A program made the translations under genes and the position numbers. DNA of 35,442 bases from Gemmatimonadota bacterium (GTDB lineage Bacteria > Latescibacterota > UBA2968 > UBA8231), in assembly GCA_018672475.1 (NCBI GenBank), contig JABHFS010000122.1, positions 1 through 35,442 of the forward strand. Direction: 5' to 3'. Positions 26,374 to 34,604 of the stretch are shown one piece after another. The notes beneath the pieces are model-generated. The model did no database searches, was not told the DNA's origin, and was given only the letters and a program-made list of their open reading frames with translations. Position 1 is the stretch's first letter, and every line of letters begins with the position of its first letter.

Positions 26374-26609
26374 CATCTTGCGATCTCACTTTTATTACTT
26401 GCGTTTTTACTATGATTAAACTGACTTTCATACCATTTGTTATCCAACGCCACACCGTCGGGACTTTACCGCGCGCGTTATTAATTATATTTTATCTTGC
26501 GATCTCCTCTTATAAAGTATTTTGTAATATACTCAAGAGGACTAAACTGACTTTCATGCCATTCGTTACTCAACACCACACCGTCAGGATACTATCGCGT
26601 GCGCGCGTT
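26374..26609. repeat. Imperfect tandem duplication of about 120 bp
   Basis: Two similar copies lie side by side. Each has ATCTTGCGATCTC (26375 and about 26494) and, later, CTGACTTTCA (26421 and 26547), ACCACACCGTC-like text and a GCGCGCGTT end (26479 and 26609). The later half is about 80 percent identical with a 4-bp indel, at an offset of 126 bp; the first half is shifted by about 119 bp. The duplication occupies the AT-rich upstream region of the cNMP-REC gene. It may hold duplicated control sites or be the trace of an inserted element. The plus-strand frame across both copies is open and repeats the same peptide, but nothing else supports coding. Confidence 0.75.
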
Positions 26610-26634
26610 CTTTTTCTACCGTGGATGAAATGCT

Positions 26635-27576
26635 ATGAAACCGCAACAGCGCAAACTTATTGGCCAGATCTTCAAGAAGATCCCTGTGCTCAAGGGGCTA
26701 GCCCCATCGCAAACACAGGCGGTGCTAAATATTTGCGAAACAAGGTTTTATGAACCGGGCGATATAGTTTGCGCTCGTGGCGCGATGAGCGAGGATATGC
26801 ATATATTGATCTCCGGTACAATGAGCGTAACCGGCAGTGACGGCACCGTAATTGCCGTGCTGAACCCCGTAATGGCCGTGGGCGAGATGGGACTAATTAG
26901 ACGCCAGGAGCGCTCGGCACAGGTTGAGGCGATCACGCCAAGCAACACAATCACCATTGCCCGTCTTCCGTTTGAGCAACTGCTTGCCAAAGACCCTAAA
27001 TTGAAGACGCTGTTCTATGGCAATGTAGTCGACAGCTTGTCGACGAAAATCGTCAACGACAACTTGCGTGCACTCGATCATGTTGATAGCCATACAGCCG
27101 CACAGCTAACCATACATAAACTGCAAAAACAGCTTGATTATGCCCTCTCGGTTATTGATGACTGCGACGGTCTTTCGCGCACAGAAGTAGAGCGTCAATT
27201 TGATGAGAAGATGATAAATGAAGTCGTCATTCTCTTTGTCGACGACGAAACAAGTATTCATTCATCGGTAGATCGGCTACTGCGAAAACAGTCGTGCAAT
27301 CTACTCTTTGCTGAGACTGGTGGGGATGCGCTCGAGTTGATAGAACAGTATAAAGTTGACTTGGTCATCACCGATATACGAATGGCGCCAATGGACGGCT
27401 GTGCCTTAGCAGAGGAGATAGGCGAGAGATACCCAGACCTGCCGGTGATCGCGCTCTCGGCTATGGTGAGCGCCGAAGAAACAGAAGGGCACAATTTCAG
27501 TGGCTTTATCGACAAACCGATAGGGATCGCCGATTTTCGCCTCCTAGTTGAAACCACGTTGACCCAAGATCTGTGA
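26635..27576 (+). CDS. Cyclic-nucleotide-binding domain fused to response-regulator receiver domain
   Basis: 313 residues. Residues 1-125 form a CRP-like cNMP domain, with the phosphate-binding cassette visible as GEMGLI (Gly83, Glu84) and RSAQVEA (Arg93, Ala95), so nucleotide binding is plausible. A helical linker (about 130-195, including a coiled-coil-like HKLQKQLDYALSVI) leads to a receiver domain at 197-313 with Asp203/Asp204, the phospho-acceptor Asp247 (VITDIRM), Ser275 and Lys294 (IDKP). There is no DNA-binding or enzymatic output domain and no histidine kinase next to it. It may integrate a second messenger and a phosphorelay through protein contact. It is divergent from the GntR unit. 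Confidence 0.9.
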   Translation: MKPQQRKLIGQIFKKIPVLKGLAPSQTQAVLNICETRFYEPGDIVCARGAMSEDMHILISGTMSVTGSDGTVIAVLNPVMAVGEMGLIRRQERSAQVEAITPSNTITIARLPFEQLLAKDPKLKTLFYGNVVDSLSTKIVNDNLRALDHVDSHTAAQLTIHKLQKQLDYALSVIDDCDGLSRTEVERQFDEKMINEVVILFVDDETSIHSSVDRLLRKQSCNLLFAETGGDALELIEQYKVDLVITDIRMAPMDGCALAEEIGERYPDLPVIALSAMVSAEETEGHNFSGFIDKPIGIADFRLLVETTLTQDL

Positions 27577-27793
27577 TCACTGTTGGCTAACGGCAGATTG
27601 TGTAGATCGCTCGACGATCATAGATCTTTGCAGAGTGGATCATATGCGGTTCTATCCCATGCCAACTCCGCGACAGAACCGCGCCTGACCGAGGGATAGA
27701 GATACTCTAGTATCTACGCGCGGAAGGCCGAATATCTGCTGCAGTTGACTGATGCATGCTTGTCACTCCTCCTTCTGCTAGTCATCAAAAGAG

Positions 27794-28354
27794 CTACAAC
27801 GCTTCTATGGCCACTTCATTTCGACGCAAGAACGGCGGTGCCCACGGATCGTTGTAACGCATTAAAAAGACTCGACCGGTTGTCTCGACTCCATTGGCTT
27901 GCAAGATATCTAAGAGTTCCGACGTTTTTTGCTCAACCCGCACCGGATCTGTCCACCACGCAAACTCGAGCGTCGCCAGTTTGCGCGCCGGTACCGTACT
28001 AAAATCAATCGCCTGGCCATCAGGTCTTGGAGCATTGTCCGCCGAAATCTCCTGCGGTAGGATAAACGACATTTTCGCTCCGGTGATCACCGGAGCGGTC
28101 ATCGACACCTGCCGCCCCTCTTTATTACCGCCGAAAATATACGAAGCAAGTACTGGGAACGCGGCGTGGTCGGTTTCCTGCGTGGTAGAGATCCACGTCT
28201 GCGCCTCGTATTGACGCAATTCCACATCGGCCGAGAGGGATTGTAGCACCTCGTAGGGGGGGCGTTCAGTACTATAGATGACATACAGGCCCCAACTCAT
28301 CCACAACATCAAAATGAAGCCGGCCGCAGTCAACAGCAAGTATTGTGCTTTCAT
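27794..28354 (-). CDS. SOUL family heme-binding-like protein
   Basis: About 186 residues. An N-terminal membrane anchor or uncleaved signal (YLLLTAAGFILMLWMSWGLY) precedes a SOUL domain with the family pattern: PPYEVL, VELRQYEAQTWIST, FGGNKEGRQVSMTAPVI, MSFILPQ and VFLMRYNDPWAPPFLRRNEV near the end. SOUL proteins bind heme or hydrophobic ligands. The start at 28354 is chosen because GAGGGAG precedes it; a longer frame begins at 28369. It lies 104 bp beyond the DUF2867-type SDR stop on the same strand. This SOUL, SDR and photolyase grouping is often seen in proteobacteria. Confidence 0.92.
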   Translation of the reverse strand: MKAQYLLLTAAGFILMLWMSWGLYVIYSTERPPYEVLQSLSADVELRQYEAQTWISTTQETDHAAFPVLASYIFGGNKEGRQVSMTAPVITGAKMSFILPQEISADNAPRPDGQAIDFSTVPARKLATLEFAWWTDPVRVEQKTSELLDILQANGVETTGRVFLMRYNDPWAPPFLRRNEVAIEAL

Positions 28355-28458
28355 GTCTCCCTCATTCATGAGATAAGGCCGATCCGGTCAGATATCTTAC
28401 CAGAGCCGAGGGTAAAGTGATTGTTATCAATTTTCTGTATCATAGCTTCTAAGGCGAT

Positions 28459-29934
28459 TTAGGCTTCAGCCCGGCGCGCGACCTTGTACAACATCCCCCT
28501 GAAAATGAGCCAGTGTATCGGGTATAGCCCATACCAGTAAATAAGTCCGCTCAACCCCAATGGATCGAAAATAGCCGTTTGAGTTATTTTGCTCCCTCTA
28601 ACCGCAGGCTGGACTTCGAATTGCAACCAGGCGCGACCTGGGACTTTCATTTCGGCCTGCAAGCGCAACAGATGTTTATCTTCATACGTTTCGACTCGCC
28701 AGAAATCCAATATGTCGCCAGGACGCAAATCGGTCGGGTGTCGCCGGCCTCGCCGCATCCCCACCCCCCCCATCAGCAAGTCGACAAAGCCGCGCAATCG
28801 CCAAACCGAGGTCGCGAAATACCAGCCGTTGGTACCGCCAATCTTCCGGATGGGCTCATACGCTCGCGTTGTGTCGACGTTGACGAAGGTCTCCTGGATA
28901 TCGATAAATCGCGAGCCCAAGCGGGCGCCGCCCCAACGCTGCGGCTTACCGCCCGAGGACTGCGCATCGCTCCATCGGGTTTGTGCTATTTCCCGATCCT
29001 CGTTGCGGAGCGCGCGTTCTATGGCTTGCCGTGCACCCAGGGGTTTTACCGTAAAGCACTCCAGTGCGCGGGTATCGTTGACGATAGTTTCATTGCGCAG
29101 ACTATCGATAAGCTTTCTACCTATTCTCGCATAGACCGGCGTCACTAGGCCAAGCCATAGACTCGAGAGCTTCGGACTGAGAAAGCGGATGGGAACGGCT
29201 AGCCGCCGCACGCCGATTTGTCGGGCATATTCGTGCATTAGCTCGGCATAAGTCACGCGCTCTGGACCACCGATCTCGAAGACCGTGTCACCTTGTTGTT
29301 GTAGGTCTAGTCCGTGAACTAAGTAGGAGATCACGTCTTCGATAGCAATGGGTTGTGCCAGGGTGTGAACCCAGCGCGGCGTAATCATTACGGGCAGCTT
29401 GTTGACTAAGCTGCGCACCAACTCGAAAGATAGCGAACCTGAACCGATGACGATCGAGGCACGAAACTCCAACGTCGGCGGCCCCTCATTTGCCAGGATA
29501 TGCCCCACTTCTACCCGGCTAGCGAGATGGGGCGATAGATGGGCGTCTTCACCTAGCCCGCCCAAATAGATCACACGCCGCACGCCGCACTCTATGGCCG
29601 CACGAGCGAAATTCTGTGCACCGCTCCGATCCTGTTCTTCAAAATCACCTATAGTACTACCCATCGAGTGGACCATATAGTAGGCGGTATCGACTCCAGT
29701 CAGAGCGGTTGCCAACGAACTTGGGTCCAATACGTCGCCGGCGACCACCTCTGTGTTTTGGTGAAAGCGGCCGGCCAGGTATTGGGGATTGCGAGCCATA
29801 CAGCGGACGCGTTCCCCGCGCTCTTCTAAAGCGGGTACTAATCGACCACCGACATAGCCGCTGGCGCCCGTAACCAAAATAAGCCTGCCTCTGGTTTTTT
29901 CTTCGCTTGGCTGTAATGTTTTGCTATGTGTCAT
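28459..29934 (-). CDS. Atypical SDR with C-terminal DUF2867 domain
   Basis: 491 residues. The N-terminal NAD(P)-binding fold starts VTGASGYVGGRLVPAL and has the extended-SDR pattern of NmrA/YbjT-like proteins (YYMVHSMG, VIYLGGLGED, RASIVIGSG). From about residue 330 comes a polyketide-cyclase-like DUF2867 region (GWYFATSVWRLRGFVDLL, RPGDILDFWRVETYED, WLQFEV). The ending with GLIYWYGLYPIHWLIFRGML suggests a membrane-contacting segment. This fused architecture is common in proteobacteria, where it sits with photolyase-type genes. The reaction is unknown. Two tiny membrane-protein genes lie upstream on the same strand. Confidence 0.92.
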   Translation of the reverse strand: MTHSKTLQPSEEKTRGRLILVTGASGYVGGRLVPALEERGERVRCMARNPQYLAGRFHQNTEVVAGDVLDPSSLATALTGVDTAYYMVHSMGSTIGDFEEQDRSGAQNFARAAIECGVRRVIYLGGLGEDAHLSPHLASRVEVGHILANEGPPTLEFRASIVIGSGSLSFELVRSLVNKLPVMITPRWVHTLAQPIAIEDVISYLVHGLDLQQQGDTVFEIGGPERVTYAELMHEYARQIGVRRLAVPIRFLSPKLSSLWLGLVTPVYARIGRKLIDSLRNETIVNDTRALECFTVKPLGARQAIERALRNEDREIAQTRWSDAQSSGGKPQRWGGARLGSRFIDIQETFVNVDTTRAYEPIRKIGGTNGWYFATSVWRLRGFVDLLMGGVGMRRGRRHPTDLRPGDILDFWRVETYEDKHLLRLQAEMKVPGRAWLQFEVQPAVRGSKITQTAIFDPLGLSGLIYWYGLYPIHWLIFRGMLYKVARRAEA

Positions 29935-29981
29935 CGCGATTCGAGTTCGTGTGGGGTAATTATGCTATTAAGCACGATTCA

Positions 29982-30152
29982 TTACGCATTGCTGTTTTGG
30001 GCGAAATCAATCTGTTGAATCCGCTCCCGTGCCTCTCGCCGCTCTTCATACTTCCTGTTAATACGTCTGACTTCCACAAAGTAAATCCCGTAAAATGCCA
30101 CGCACAACAAAGTGCAGATAGCGCCGATGGCGAAGATGATAATTTGCGGCAT
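29982..30152 (-). CDS. Small membrane protein, 56 residues
   Basis: Starts at the ATG at 30152 (MPQIIIFAIGAICTLLCVAF), with AGGGGA 7 nt upstream. One transmembrane helix is followed by a strongly charged helical tail (RRINRKYEERREARERIQQI). An ATG further upstream would disrupt the ribosome-binding site. It begins one base after the stop of the preceding 57-residue gene, so the two are translated together. No family was recognised. The N-out, charged-C-in arrangement suggests an inner-membrane accessory subunit or regulator. Confidence 0.6.
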   Translation of the reverse strand: MPQIIIFAIGAICTLLCVAFYGIYFVEVRRINRKYEERREARERIQQIDFAQNSNA

Positions 30153-30153
30153 G

Positions 30154-30327
30154 TTATTTTCCCCTGGATATAACATTGATAAAAATGCCGAAGGTAATAA
30201 TGGATGGAACCCAAATGCTGGTGAAGATTCCCTCGTTGGTCTGTCCCGAAAACCACAGGTAGACGGAGAGCAGGAACGATAAGAAGGCCGCGGTCAAGAT
30301 CAGGTAGTTACGCCGCTGGTTTATCAT
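30154..30327 (-). CDS. Small membrane protein, 57 residues
   Basis: ATG at 30327 to TAA at 30154 encodes a 57-residue protein with two hydrophobic helices (YLILTAAFLSFLLSVYLWF, and SIWVPSIITFGIFINVI) and a short basic end. The ribosome-binding site is weak (GGA at 9 nt), but a strong promoter lies about 50 bp upstream. TAA, one base, then the ATG of the next small gene gives a coupled pair. No family was recognised. Two helices joined by a polar loop (SGQTNEG) make chance coding unlikely. Confidence 0.6.
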   Translation of the reverse strand: MINQRRNYLILTAAFLSFLLSVYLWFSGQTNEGIFTSIWVPSIITFGIFINVISRGK

Positions 30328-30377
30328 GATAAAGGTCCATATCCTTAGTTTGATAAGCGTTTAAACTGTCTTGTCAC

Positions 30378-30407
30378 ATAATATACAGGTGAAATAACCA
30401 ATGTCAA
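30378..30407 (-). promoter_or_regulatory. Sigma-70-type promoter for the small membrane-protein pair
   Basis: On the minus strand a perfect TTGACA (30407-30402) is followed after 18 nt by TATTAT (30383-30378); TATATT at a 16-nt spacing is an alternative -10. It lies about 50 bp before the 57-residue gene and probably drives both small genes and the downstream SDR and SOUL genes. The surrounding 230 bp are AT-rich and otherwise empty up to the VOC gene. Confidence 0.65.
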
Positions 30408-30554
30408 TACTTTGTACAATTAAATAGTAGACATATTATAGATATTACATAAATAAGACGTAAAAACATTGACGTGAGGCTCCATAGCCATATGTTCGCG
30501 ACAAGAGTACCGCTAAGCTATTAGGTGCTCACTTAACCCGATGGGGAAAATAAG

Positions 30555-30899
30555 ATGTGTGCCGATAGCGACGCTGATATCACCGAACCACTAGCGCGCA
30601 TGCACCACGTGGCTCTGACGGTTGCCGACATTGCCGTGGCGGTCGCCTGGTATCGCCAGCGCTTTAATTGCCGGCTATTATATCAAGACATGACTTGGGG
30701 TTTTTTGCAGTTCGACAATATAAATTTGGCCCTAGTCACCCCCGGTCAGCACCCTGGCCATGTCGCCTTTGCTGTAGATTTAGAGCAGGTGGCGACAGCG
30801 GGGCCAGTGCAACTTCATCGCGATGGGACGCAGTCGACTTATATTGACGACGGGCAGGGCAATAGCGTGGAATTGATCCACGATCCGAGCCCAATATGA
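30555..30899 (+). CDS. VOC-family (glyoxalase/dioxygenase fold) protein
   Basis: 114 residues, one vicinal-oxygen-chelate module pair. MHHVALTVADIAVAVAWYRQ is the classical first motif with a metal-ligand His. GHVAFAVD supplies another His and NSVELIH the final Glu. GGGGAAAATAAG precedes the ATG. It is one of only two clear plus-strand genes and converges on the photolyase gene with a 38-bp gap. It may be a glyoxalase, dioxygenase or binding protein; the substrate cannot be told. Confidence 0.85.
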   Translation: MCADSDADITEPLARMHHVALTVADIAVAVAWYRQRFNCRLLYQDMTWGFLQFDNINLALVTPGQHPGHVAFAVDLEQVATAGPVQLHRDGTQSTYIDDGQGNSVELIHDPSPI

Positions 30900-30937
30900 C
30901 CCATTCTTGCTGAGTGCTTAGGCTGTGTAAGTTGCTG

Positions 30938-32389
30938 TTATTGCTGACGCATCTGCCGATACATCGCCAAAGCCCGCTCGCGCGAAAAGCGCAGGTCTAC
31001 CCATGGCTCGGGGTATGTTGTTCCTAGCGCGACACCGGCCTCACTGAGGACTTGTGGAGGTGCCTCCCATGGCTTAAATCGCCAGGGCAATGGCAGTTTG
31101 CGCAAAGCTGGGATCCATCGATCAATATAGTGGCCATCGGGGTCAAATTTTACCGCCTGGTTAATCGGATTGAATATGCGGAAGTAAGGTGCCGCGTCGG
31201 CACCGCAGCCAGAGGTCCATTGCCAACCCAGGGTGTTATTTGCCAAGTCGGCATCGACTAAAGTATCCCAAAACCAGGCGGCACCATCGCGCCAAGATAT
31301 CAGCATATTTTTGGTTAAATAGGAAGCAACGACCATGCGGGCGCGGTTGGGCATCCAGCCCTCGCACCAAAGCTGGCGCATGGCGGCATCGACTAGTGGA
31401 ATGCCGGTTTGACCTTGCTGCCAGGCAGTTAACGCCGCGGCGTCGCTTTCCCAAGGAAATGCCTTAAAACGAGTGCGCAGGGGTTGTTGCGGAGTGTGCG
31501 GAAAGTGGAAGAGCAGATGATACGAGAACTCGCGCCAACCGAGTTGACGCAGAAACGGATTGTCTTTGGCAGCAGAGTATCCCTGCCCCCGAGAGGCCTT
31601 CTCCACAGCCTTCCATATTTGCCGTGGACCAATTTCGCCAAAGTGTACATGGGGCGACAGACGCGAAAGCCCATCGCCGTTGATGTGGTCTCTGGCCTCA
31701 GCATACGAGCGTAGACTCTTAGAGACAAAGGATTTGAGTTGGTTTTGCGCTTCCTTTTCCCCCGGGTTCCAGGAAGCGCAAAACCCCTCAGCTCGATTCA
31801 TGTGAGCGTGCAAAGAAAACGAATCCAGGCCTTCACTACGAGGCCATATCGCCGGTTGTTGCAGGACGTGCGGGGCGGGCAACGGGGCCGCGGGTGGATC
31901 TTGGGCCAGGCAGGTTTTCCAGAAGGGGGTAAAGACTTGGAAGGGACCGCCGGCTTTCTTCGCCACCGTCCATGGCTCGTAGAGCAGTGATCCATTATAG
32001 CTCTCGACATCGATGCCATTGGCCCGCAGGTCATCCTCGATGCGTTGATCCCGCTCGCTCACTGCTGGCTCGTAACGTCGGTTCCAGTAGACAGCGGTGG
32101 CCCCACTTTCGCGAGCAAGTGCTTTGAGTGCGGCAAGCGTTGGTCCCGAGCGCAAAACCAGGCAACTACCTAGGCCCCTAAGCGACTTATCGAGATTAGT
32201 TAGCGCATGGTGCAACCACCAACGACTGGCCGCACCTGGTGGCCAGTCACCTTCTTCATCGGGAGCCCAAATAAAAACCGGTATGATCGGATGGTTTTGA
32301 GCTGCATTAAAAAGCGCCGGATGATCCGCCAGTCGCAGATCTCTGCGGAACCATACGATTTTGGGTGCACTACTCTGATGTCGTCCCAT
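30938..32389 (-). CDS. phrB: Deoxyribodipyrimidine photolyase (class I CPD type)
   Basis: 483 residues. The N-terminal antenna domain starts KIVWFRRDLRLADHPAL. The FAD-binding helical domain contains GWREFSYHLLFHFPHTP-like text, GWMPNRARMVVASYLTK, WFWDTLVDADLANNTLGWQW, PYFRIFNPINQ and FDPDGHYIDRWIP, the classic photolyase signatures including FAD- and DNA-contacting residues. It uses blue light to split cyclobutane pyrimidine dimers in DNA. There is no good ribosome-binding site at the ATG, but a 9-residue leader frame with a strong site ends 2 nt upstream. Length and motifs are normal. Confidence 0.95.
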   Translation of the reverse strand: MGRHQSSAPKIVWFRRDLRLADHPALFNAAQNHPIIPVFIWAPDEEGDWPPGAASRWWLHHALTNLDKSLRGLGSCLVLRSGPTLAALKALARESGATAVYWNRRYEPAVSERDQRIEDDLRANGIDVESYNGSLLYEPWTVAKKAGGPFQVFTPFWKTCLAQDPPAAPLPAPHVLQQPAIWPRSEGLDSFSLHAHMNRAEGFCASWNPGEKEAQNQLKSFVSKSLRSYAEARDHINGDGLSRLSPHVHFGEIGPRQIWKAVEKASRGQGYSAAKDNPFLRQLGWREFSYHLLFHFPHTPQQPLRTRFKAFPWESDAAALTAWQQGQTGIPLVDAAMRQLWCEGWMPNRARMVVASYLTKNMLISWRDGAAWFWDTLVDADLANNTLGWQWTSGCGADAAPYFRIFNPINQAVKFDPDGHYIDRWIPALRKLPLPWRFKPWEAPPQVLSEAGVALGTTYPEPWVDLRFSRERALAMYRQMRQQ

Positions 32390-32391
32390 AA

Positions 32392-32421
32392 CTACAGCCG
32401 CCAGTCTTGTAAGAAATGCAT
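32392..32421 (-). CDS. Possible 9-residue leader peptide upstream of photolyase
   Basis: AGGAG lies 5 nt before an ATG that encodes MHFLQDWRL and a TAG, which ends only 2 nt before the photolyase ATG. The photolyase start itself lacks a Shine-Dalgarno sequence. This layout allows termination-reinitiation coupling. The leader is in a different frame from photolyase, so it is not an N-terminal extension. Confidence 0.4.
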   Translation of the reverse strand: MHFLQDWRL

Positions 32422-32626
32422 CGCTTCTCCTGCAAGGGCTAAAAAAGTATCGCCTAGCGATCTAAACCAGGGCGACCGCAGATCGAGCATTCGGAGGGAT
32501 ATGAAGTTGGGCTGCTACGATCCTGCGGTAGGAGATAAGCGAGGACTGTATTAAACGTACGTATGAGCATACTATAGGGGAAAATATGCGCAGATCGATA
32601 GAATAGATCTTTAGCGCTATCTATCA

Positions 32627-33463
32627 CTACTGGCTTTTGTAGCCACGAATCCAGTCGATCTCAAGGCTAAATGGCCGTTCATCCTTATCGCTTATAATGA
32701 TACCCAACTCGGCAATGCGTTCGGCACGCACGGTGGGCGAGTTGGGCGGCCGCCAACCCCGCATCGACAGCGTCATTTCGGTGAATGCAATTCTGACGAT
32801 CTGCCATTGCGTTTCAGTGGAGAATTTTTGTTGCCATGTGCCCCGCACATCTGCTTGGGCAGCCAGAAGAGCGTAGTCTCGTTGGTCACCGCGGATACGC
32901 AACTCAAGACCATCAAAGCGGTCTAGTGAACCTTCTGCAATGGCTGTGCGCACTGAGCTGAAACCGCCATTATTGGCCAACGAGAGCTGACCATAGAAAT
33001 TTGCAATGCCCGTGTTTTCAAATCCCATACTGCCTCGAGACAGCCCGCCCATCACACCATCATTGATCGTATACCATCCTCCGCCTTGATCAAACTCAAG
33101 GGCAAATGGTCCTTGTCGCATAGTCACACCGAGGTCTACTCCCGCCATTCGGTAAACATCATCCAAGGCATAGCGCAGTGTCCAAGCCCCACGATTCGAA
33201 TCTTCACGAGCGGCACGATTAAGTGCGTCGTCAATCAATGGAGAAGACATCCATTTTGGTGCCATCAACTGCAACGATCGCAAGGCTATGCGATAGACGG
33301 CAGCACAGGCCTCTAAGCGGCCGTTGTTATAAAGGGGCACCCCCAGCGCGATGGCCTCTTCTATGAGCATGCGCACTTCGCCCTGCCCTGGCAATGGTGT
33401 ATCCTCCTGAGCGGTCGCATATTGCGCACATAGGACGAAGACCAATACTCTAAGGAGTGCCAT
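32627..33463 (-). CDS. Secreted CIA30 (NDUFAF1-like) domain protein
   Basis: 278 residues. A signal peptide (LRVLVFVLCAQYATAQ) targets the protein to the periplasm. A helical segment (about residues 25-120) precedes a CIA30 domain with WYTINDGVMGGLSRGSM, GIANFYGQLSLANNGGFSSV, the GLELRIRGDQRDYAL strand and ISDKDERPFSLEIDWI. The fold is a galactose-binding-like jelly roll. In mitochondria the family assists complex I assembly, but bacterial secreted members are of unknown function. No Shine-Dalgarno is clear before the ATG. It lies 237 bp upstream of the photolyase gene on the same strand; that gap holds only the leader ORF. Confidence 0.9.
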   Translation of the reverse strand: MALLRVLVFVLCAQYATAQEDTPLPGQGEVRMLIEEAIALGVPLYNNGRLEACAAVYRIALRSLQLMAPKWMSSPLIDDALNRAAREDSNRGAWTLRYALDDVYRMAGVDLGVTMRQGPFALEFDQGGGWYTINDGVMGGLSRGSMGFENTGIANFYGQLSLANNGGFSSVRTAIAEGSLDRFDGLELRIRGDQRDYALLAAQADVRGTWQQKFSTETQWQIVRIAFTEMTLSMRGWRPPNSPTVRAERIAELGIIISDKDERPFSLEIDWIRGYKSQ

Positions 33464-33482
33464 ATTTTTTTACCAAGCAAAA

Positions 33483-33608
33483 GTGATTAAATGGGTCTAC
33501 AGACTAGACAATATCGCTACGGTGCGCTTTGTCAAAAGCGACGGCATCGTCGAAGTCTTATTCGCGGGTGATTGTCGCTTAGAAGAGATCGCTAATGGCG
33601 GGTGGTGA
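33483..33608 (+). other. Possible 41-codon coding remnant
   Basis: A GTG-started plus-strand frame encodes a sequence with balanced protein-like composition (YRLDNIATVRFVKSDGIVEV then LFAGDCRLEEIA) ending in TGA. A second short frame (33717-33836) lies in the same reading frame downstream. No family was recognised and no ribosome-binding site is seen. It is the only possible plus-strand gene matter in this part; decayed sequence or chance are both possible. Confidence 0.2.
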
Positions 33609-33843
33609 GACAGCAGCCTTTCGTGGGCTGCGAAGAGCGCCCCACGTCGTTGGACTAGTTCTAAGACTCCTTTTGTAATTGTTTTCTATCTGTGGCTCTG
33701 ATGCTATGGAGTGACGATGGGTATCAAGATGACTTGGGCCAGGAATAGCCCCTTGAATTTGGCCAACTATAACTATCCTGAGAGCCAAGGGGTGGCTTTT
33801 ATCCACTGGTCGGCGGCGAACGAGGCAAGGCTTTAAACACAAA
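33609..33843. other. Mostly non-coding gap with a possible 39-codon frame
   Basis: No gene was recognised. ATG at 33717 opens a plus-strand frame (MGIKMTWARNSPLNLANYN then YPESQGVAFIHWSAANEARL) to TAA at 33836, in the same frame as the 41-codon remnant upstream but separated by a TGA at 33699. The pair could be a single decayed gene of about 120 codons. The evidence is composition only. Confidence 0.2.
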
Positions 33844-33870
33844 GCCTCGGCAGACCCACCGGGCCGAGGC
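33831..33870 (-). terminator. Intrinsic-terminator-like hairpin after the exosortase operon
   Basis: GCCTCGGC and GCCGAGGC (33844-33851 and 33863-33870) form a perfect 8-bp stem with an 11-nt loop. On the minus strand it is followed by TTTGTGTTTAAAG, an imperfect T-rich tail. It lies 81 bp beyond the stop of the partner membrane-protein gene. An overlapping alternative stem (AGGCTTT/AAAGCCT) uses some of the same bases. Confidence 0.6.
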
Positions 33871-33950
33871 GAGGTCGGTCAGGCGTGGAGATCAGCGATA
33901 GTATGCGGTGCGTTTGTAGTGCGGGCCAAGCGGTGGGCTATGCGCAGAAG

Positions 33951-34595
33951 CTATACGTTGGCATGCCGTCCGCGTTTTTTCGACTTGGGAATATGCGTCC
34001 GGCGCTGCGACTGGGGCTGCGGGCGGCCCTTGCTCTGCCCAGCGAGTTTCAAAGGTTCTGTTGCGGATAGAGAGGGCGGTCTATCCTCGCCTTGGGCCCC
34101 TTGCCCAGCCGTTGAATCTGCCGATTCGCCACCCGCACTTGCCAGTCCCGATCTCGAATGGAAGAAACCTACCCACAGTAGCAAAGACAGCGCTGGGCCC
34201 GACCAAGTGCGGATAAGGTGTATAATTTCGGCGCTCTGTATCGAGGCCTGGGCCAGTTTCAACTCGATCAGCAACATTGAGGCTTGCAATAGCCACAGGA
34301 AAAACACCGACAGCGCCATCCCGTAGAGTCTCCAGCGTATGCGCCGCCCCGAACTGGCGGCGAAGAGCGCGATCGCGCCGATCACATCTGGACAGGCCAC
34401 ACTGTTGCCGAAGGCTTCTCCCGATCGGAGATAAATCGAGGTGTCGGTCAGCCAGAACCCGACGTTAACCCCGTGAATCACCGATGCCAGGTAGAGATCG
34501 GACACATAACTCCATACAACTAGCAGTAAGGCGCCTGCCAGCATAAATTCAACCAGGAAACGGTAGCGATGTGTCTCGTGCGATGCCATCGTCAT
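33951..34595 (-). CDS. Membrane protein partner of the exosortase
   Basis: 214 residues with four predicted membrane helices (about residues 13-35, 62-82, 88-114, 130-146) and a long basic, proline-rich cytoplasmic tail (SKGRPQPQSQRRTHIPKSKK). The gene starts 9 bp after the exosortase stop, so the two form an operon. No catalytic cysteine motif is seen. In other genomes exosortase H-type enzymes are accompanied by such small membrane proteins; the partnership here is inferred from position. A role in processing or recognising sorted proteins is possible. Confidence 0.7.
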   Translation of the reverse strand: MTMASHETHRYRFLVEFMLAGALLLVVWSYVSDLYLASVIHGVNVGFWLTDTSIYLRSGEAFGNSVACPDVIGAIALFAASSGRRIRWRLYGMALSVFFLWLLQASMLLIELKLAQASIQSAEIIHLIRTWSGPALSLLLWVGFFHSRSGLASAGGESADSTAGQGAQGEDRPPSLSATEPLKLAGQSKGRPQPQSQRRTHIPKSKKRGRHANV

Positions 34596-34604
34596 GTGTC
34601 GAGT

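Noticed and set aside
26412..26753. 113-codon plus-strand frame repeating KLTF.PFV
   Set aside because: Its repetition comes from the DNA tandem duplication and it runs into the cNMP-REC gene in a different frame; no ribosome-binding site.
27646..27682. GCGGTTCT / AGAACCGC inverted repeat after the cNMP-REC gene as a terminator
   Set aside because: 21-nt loop and no T-tract.
33579..33842. 87-codon minus-strand frame
   Set aside because: Protein-unlike composition and no ribosome-binding site; overlaps the terminator-like region.
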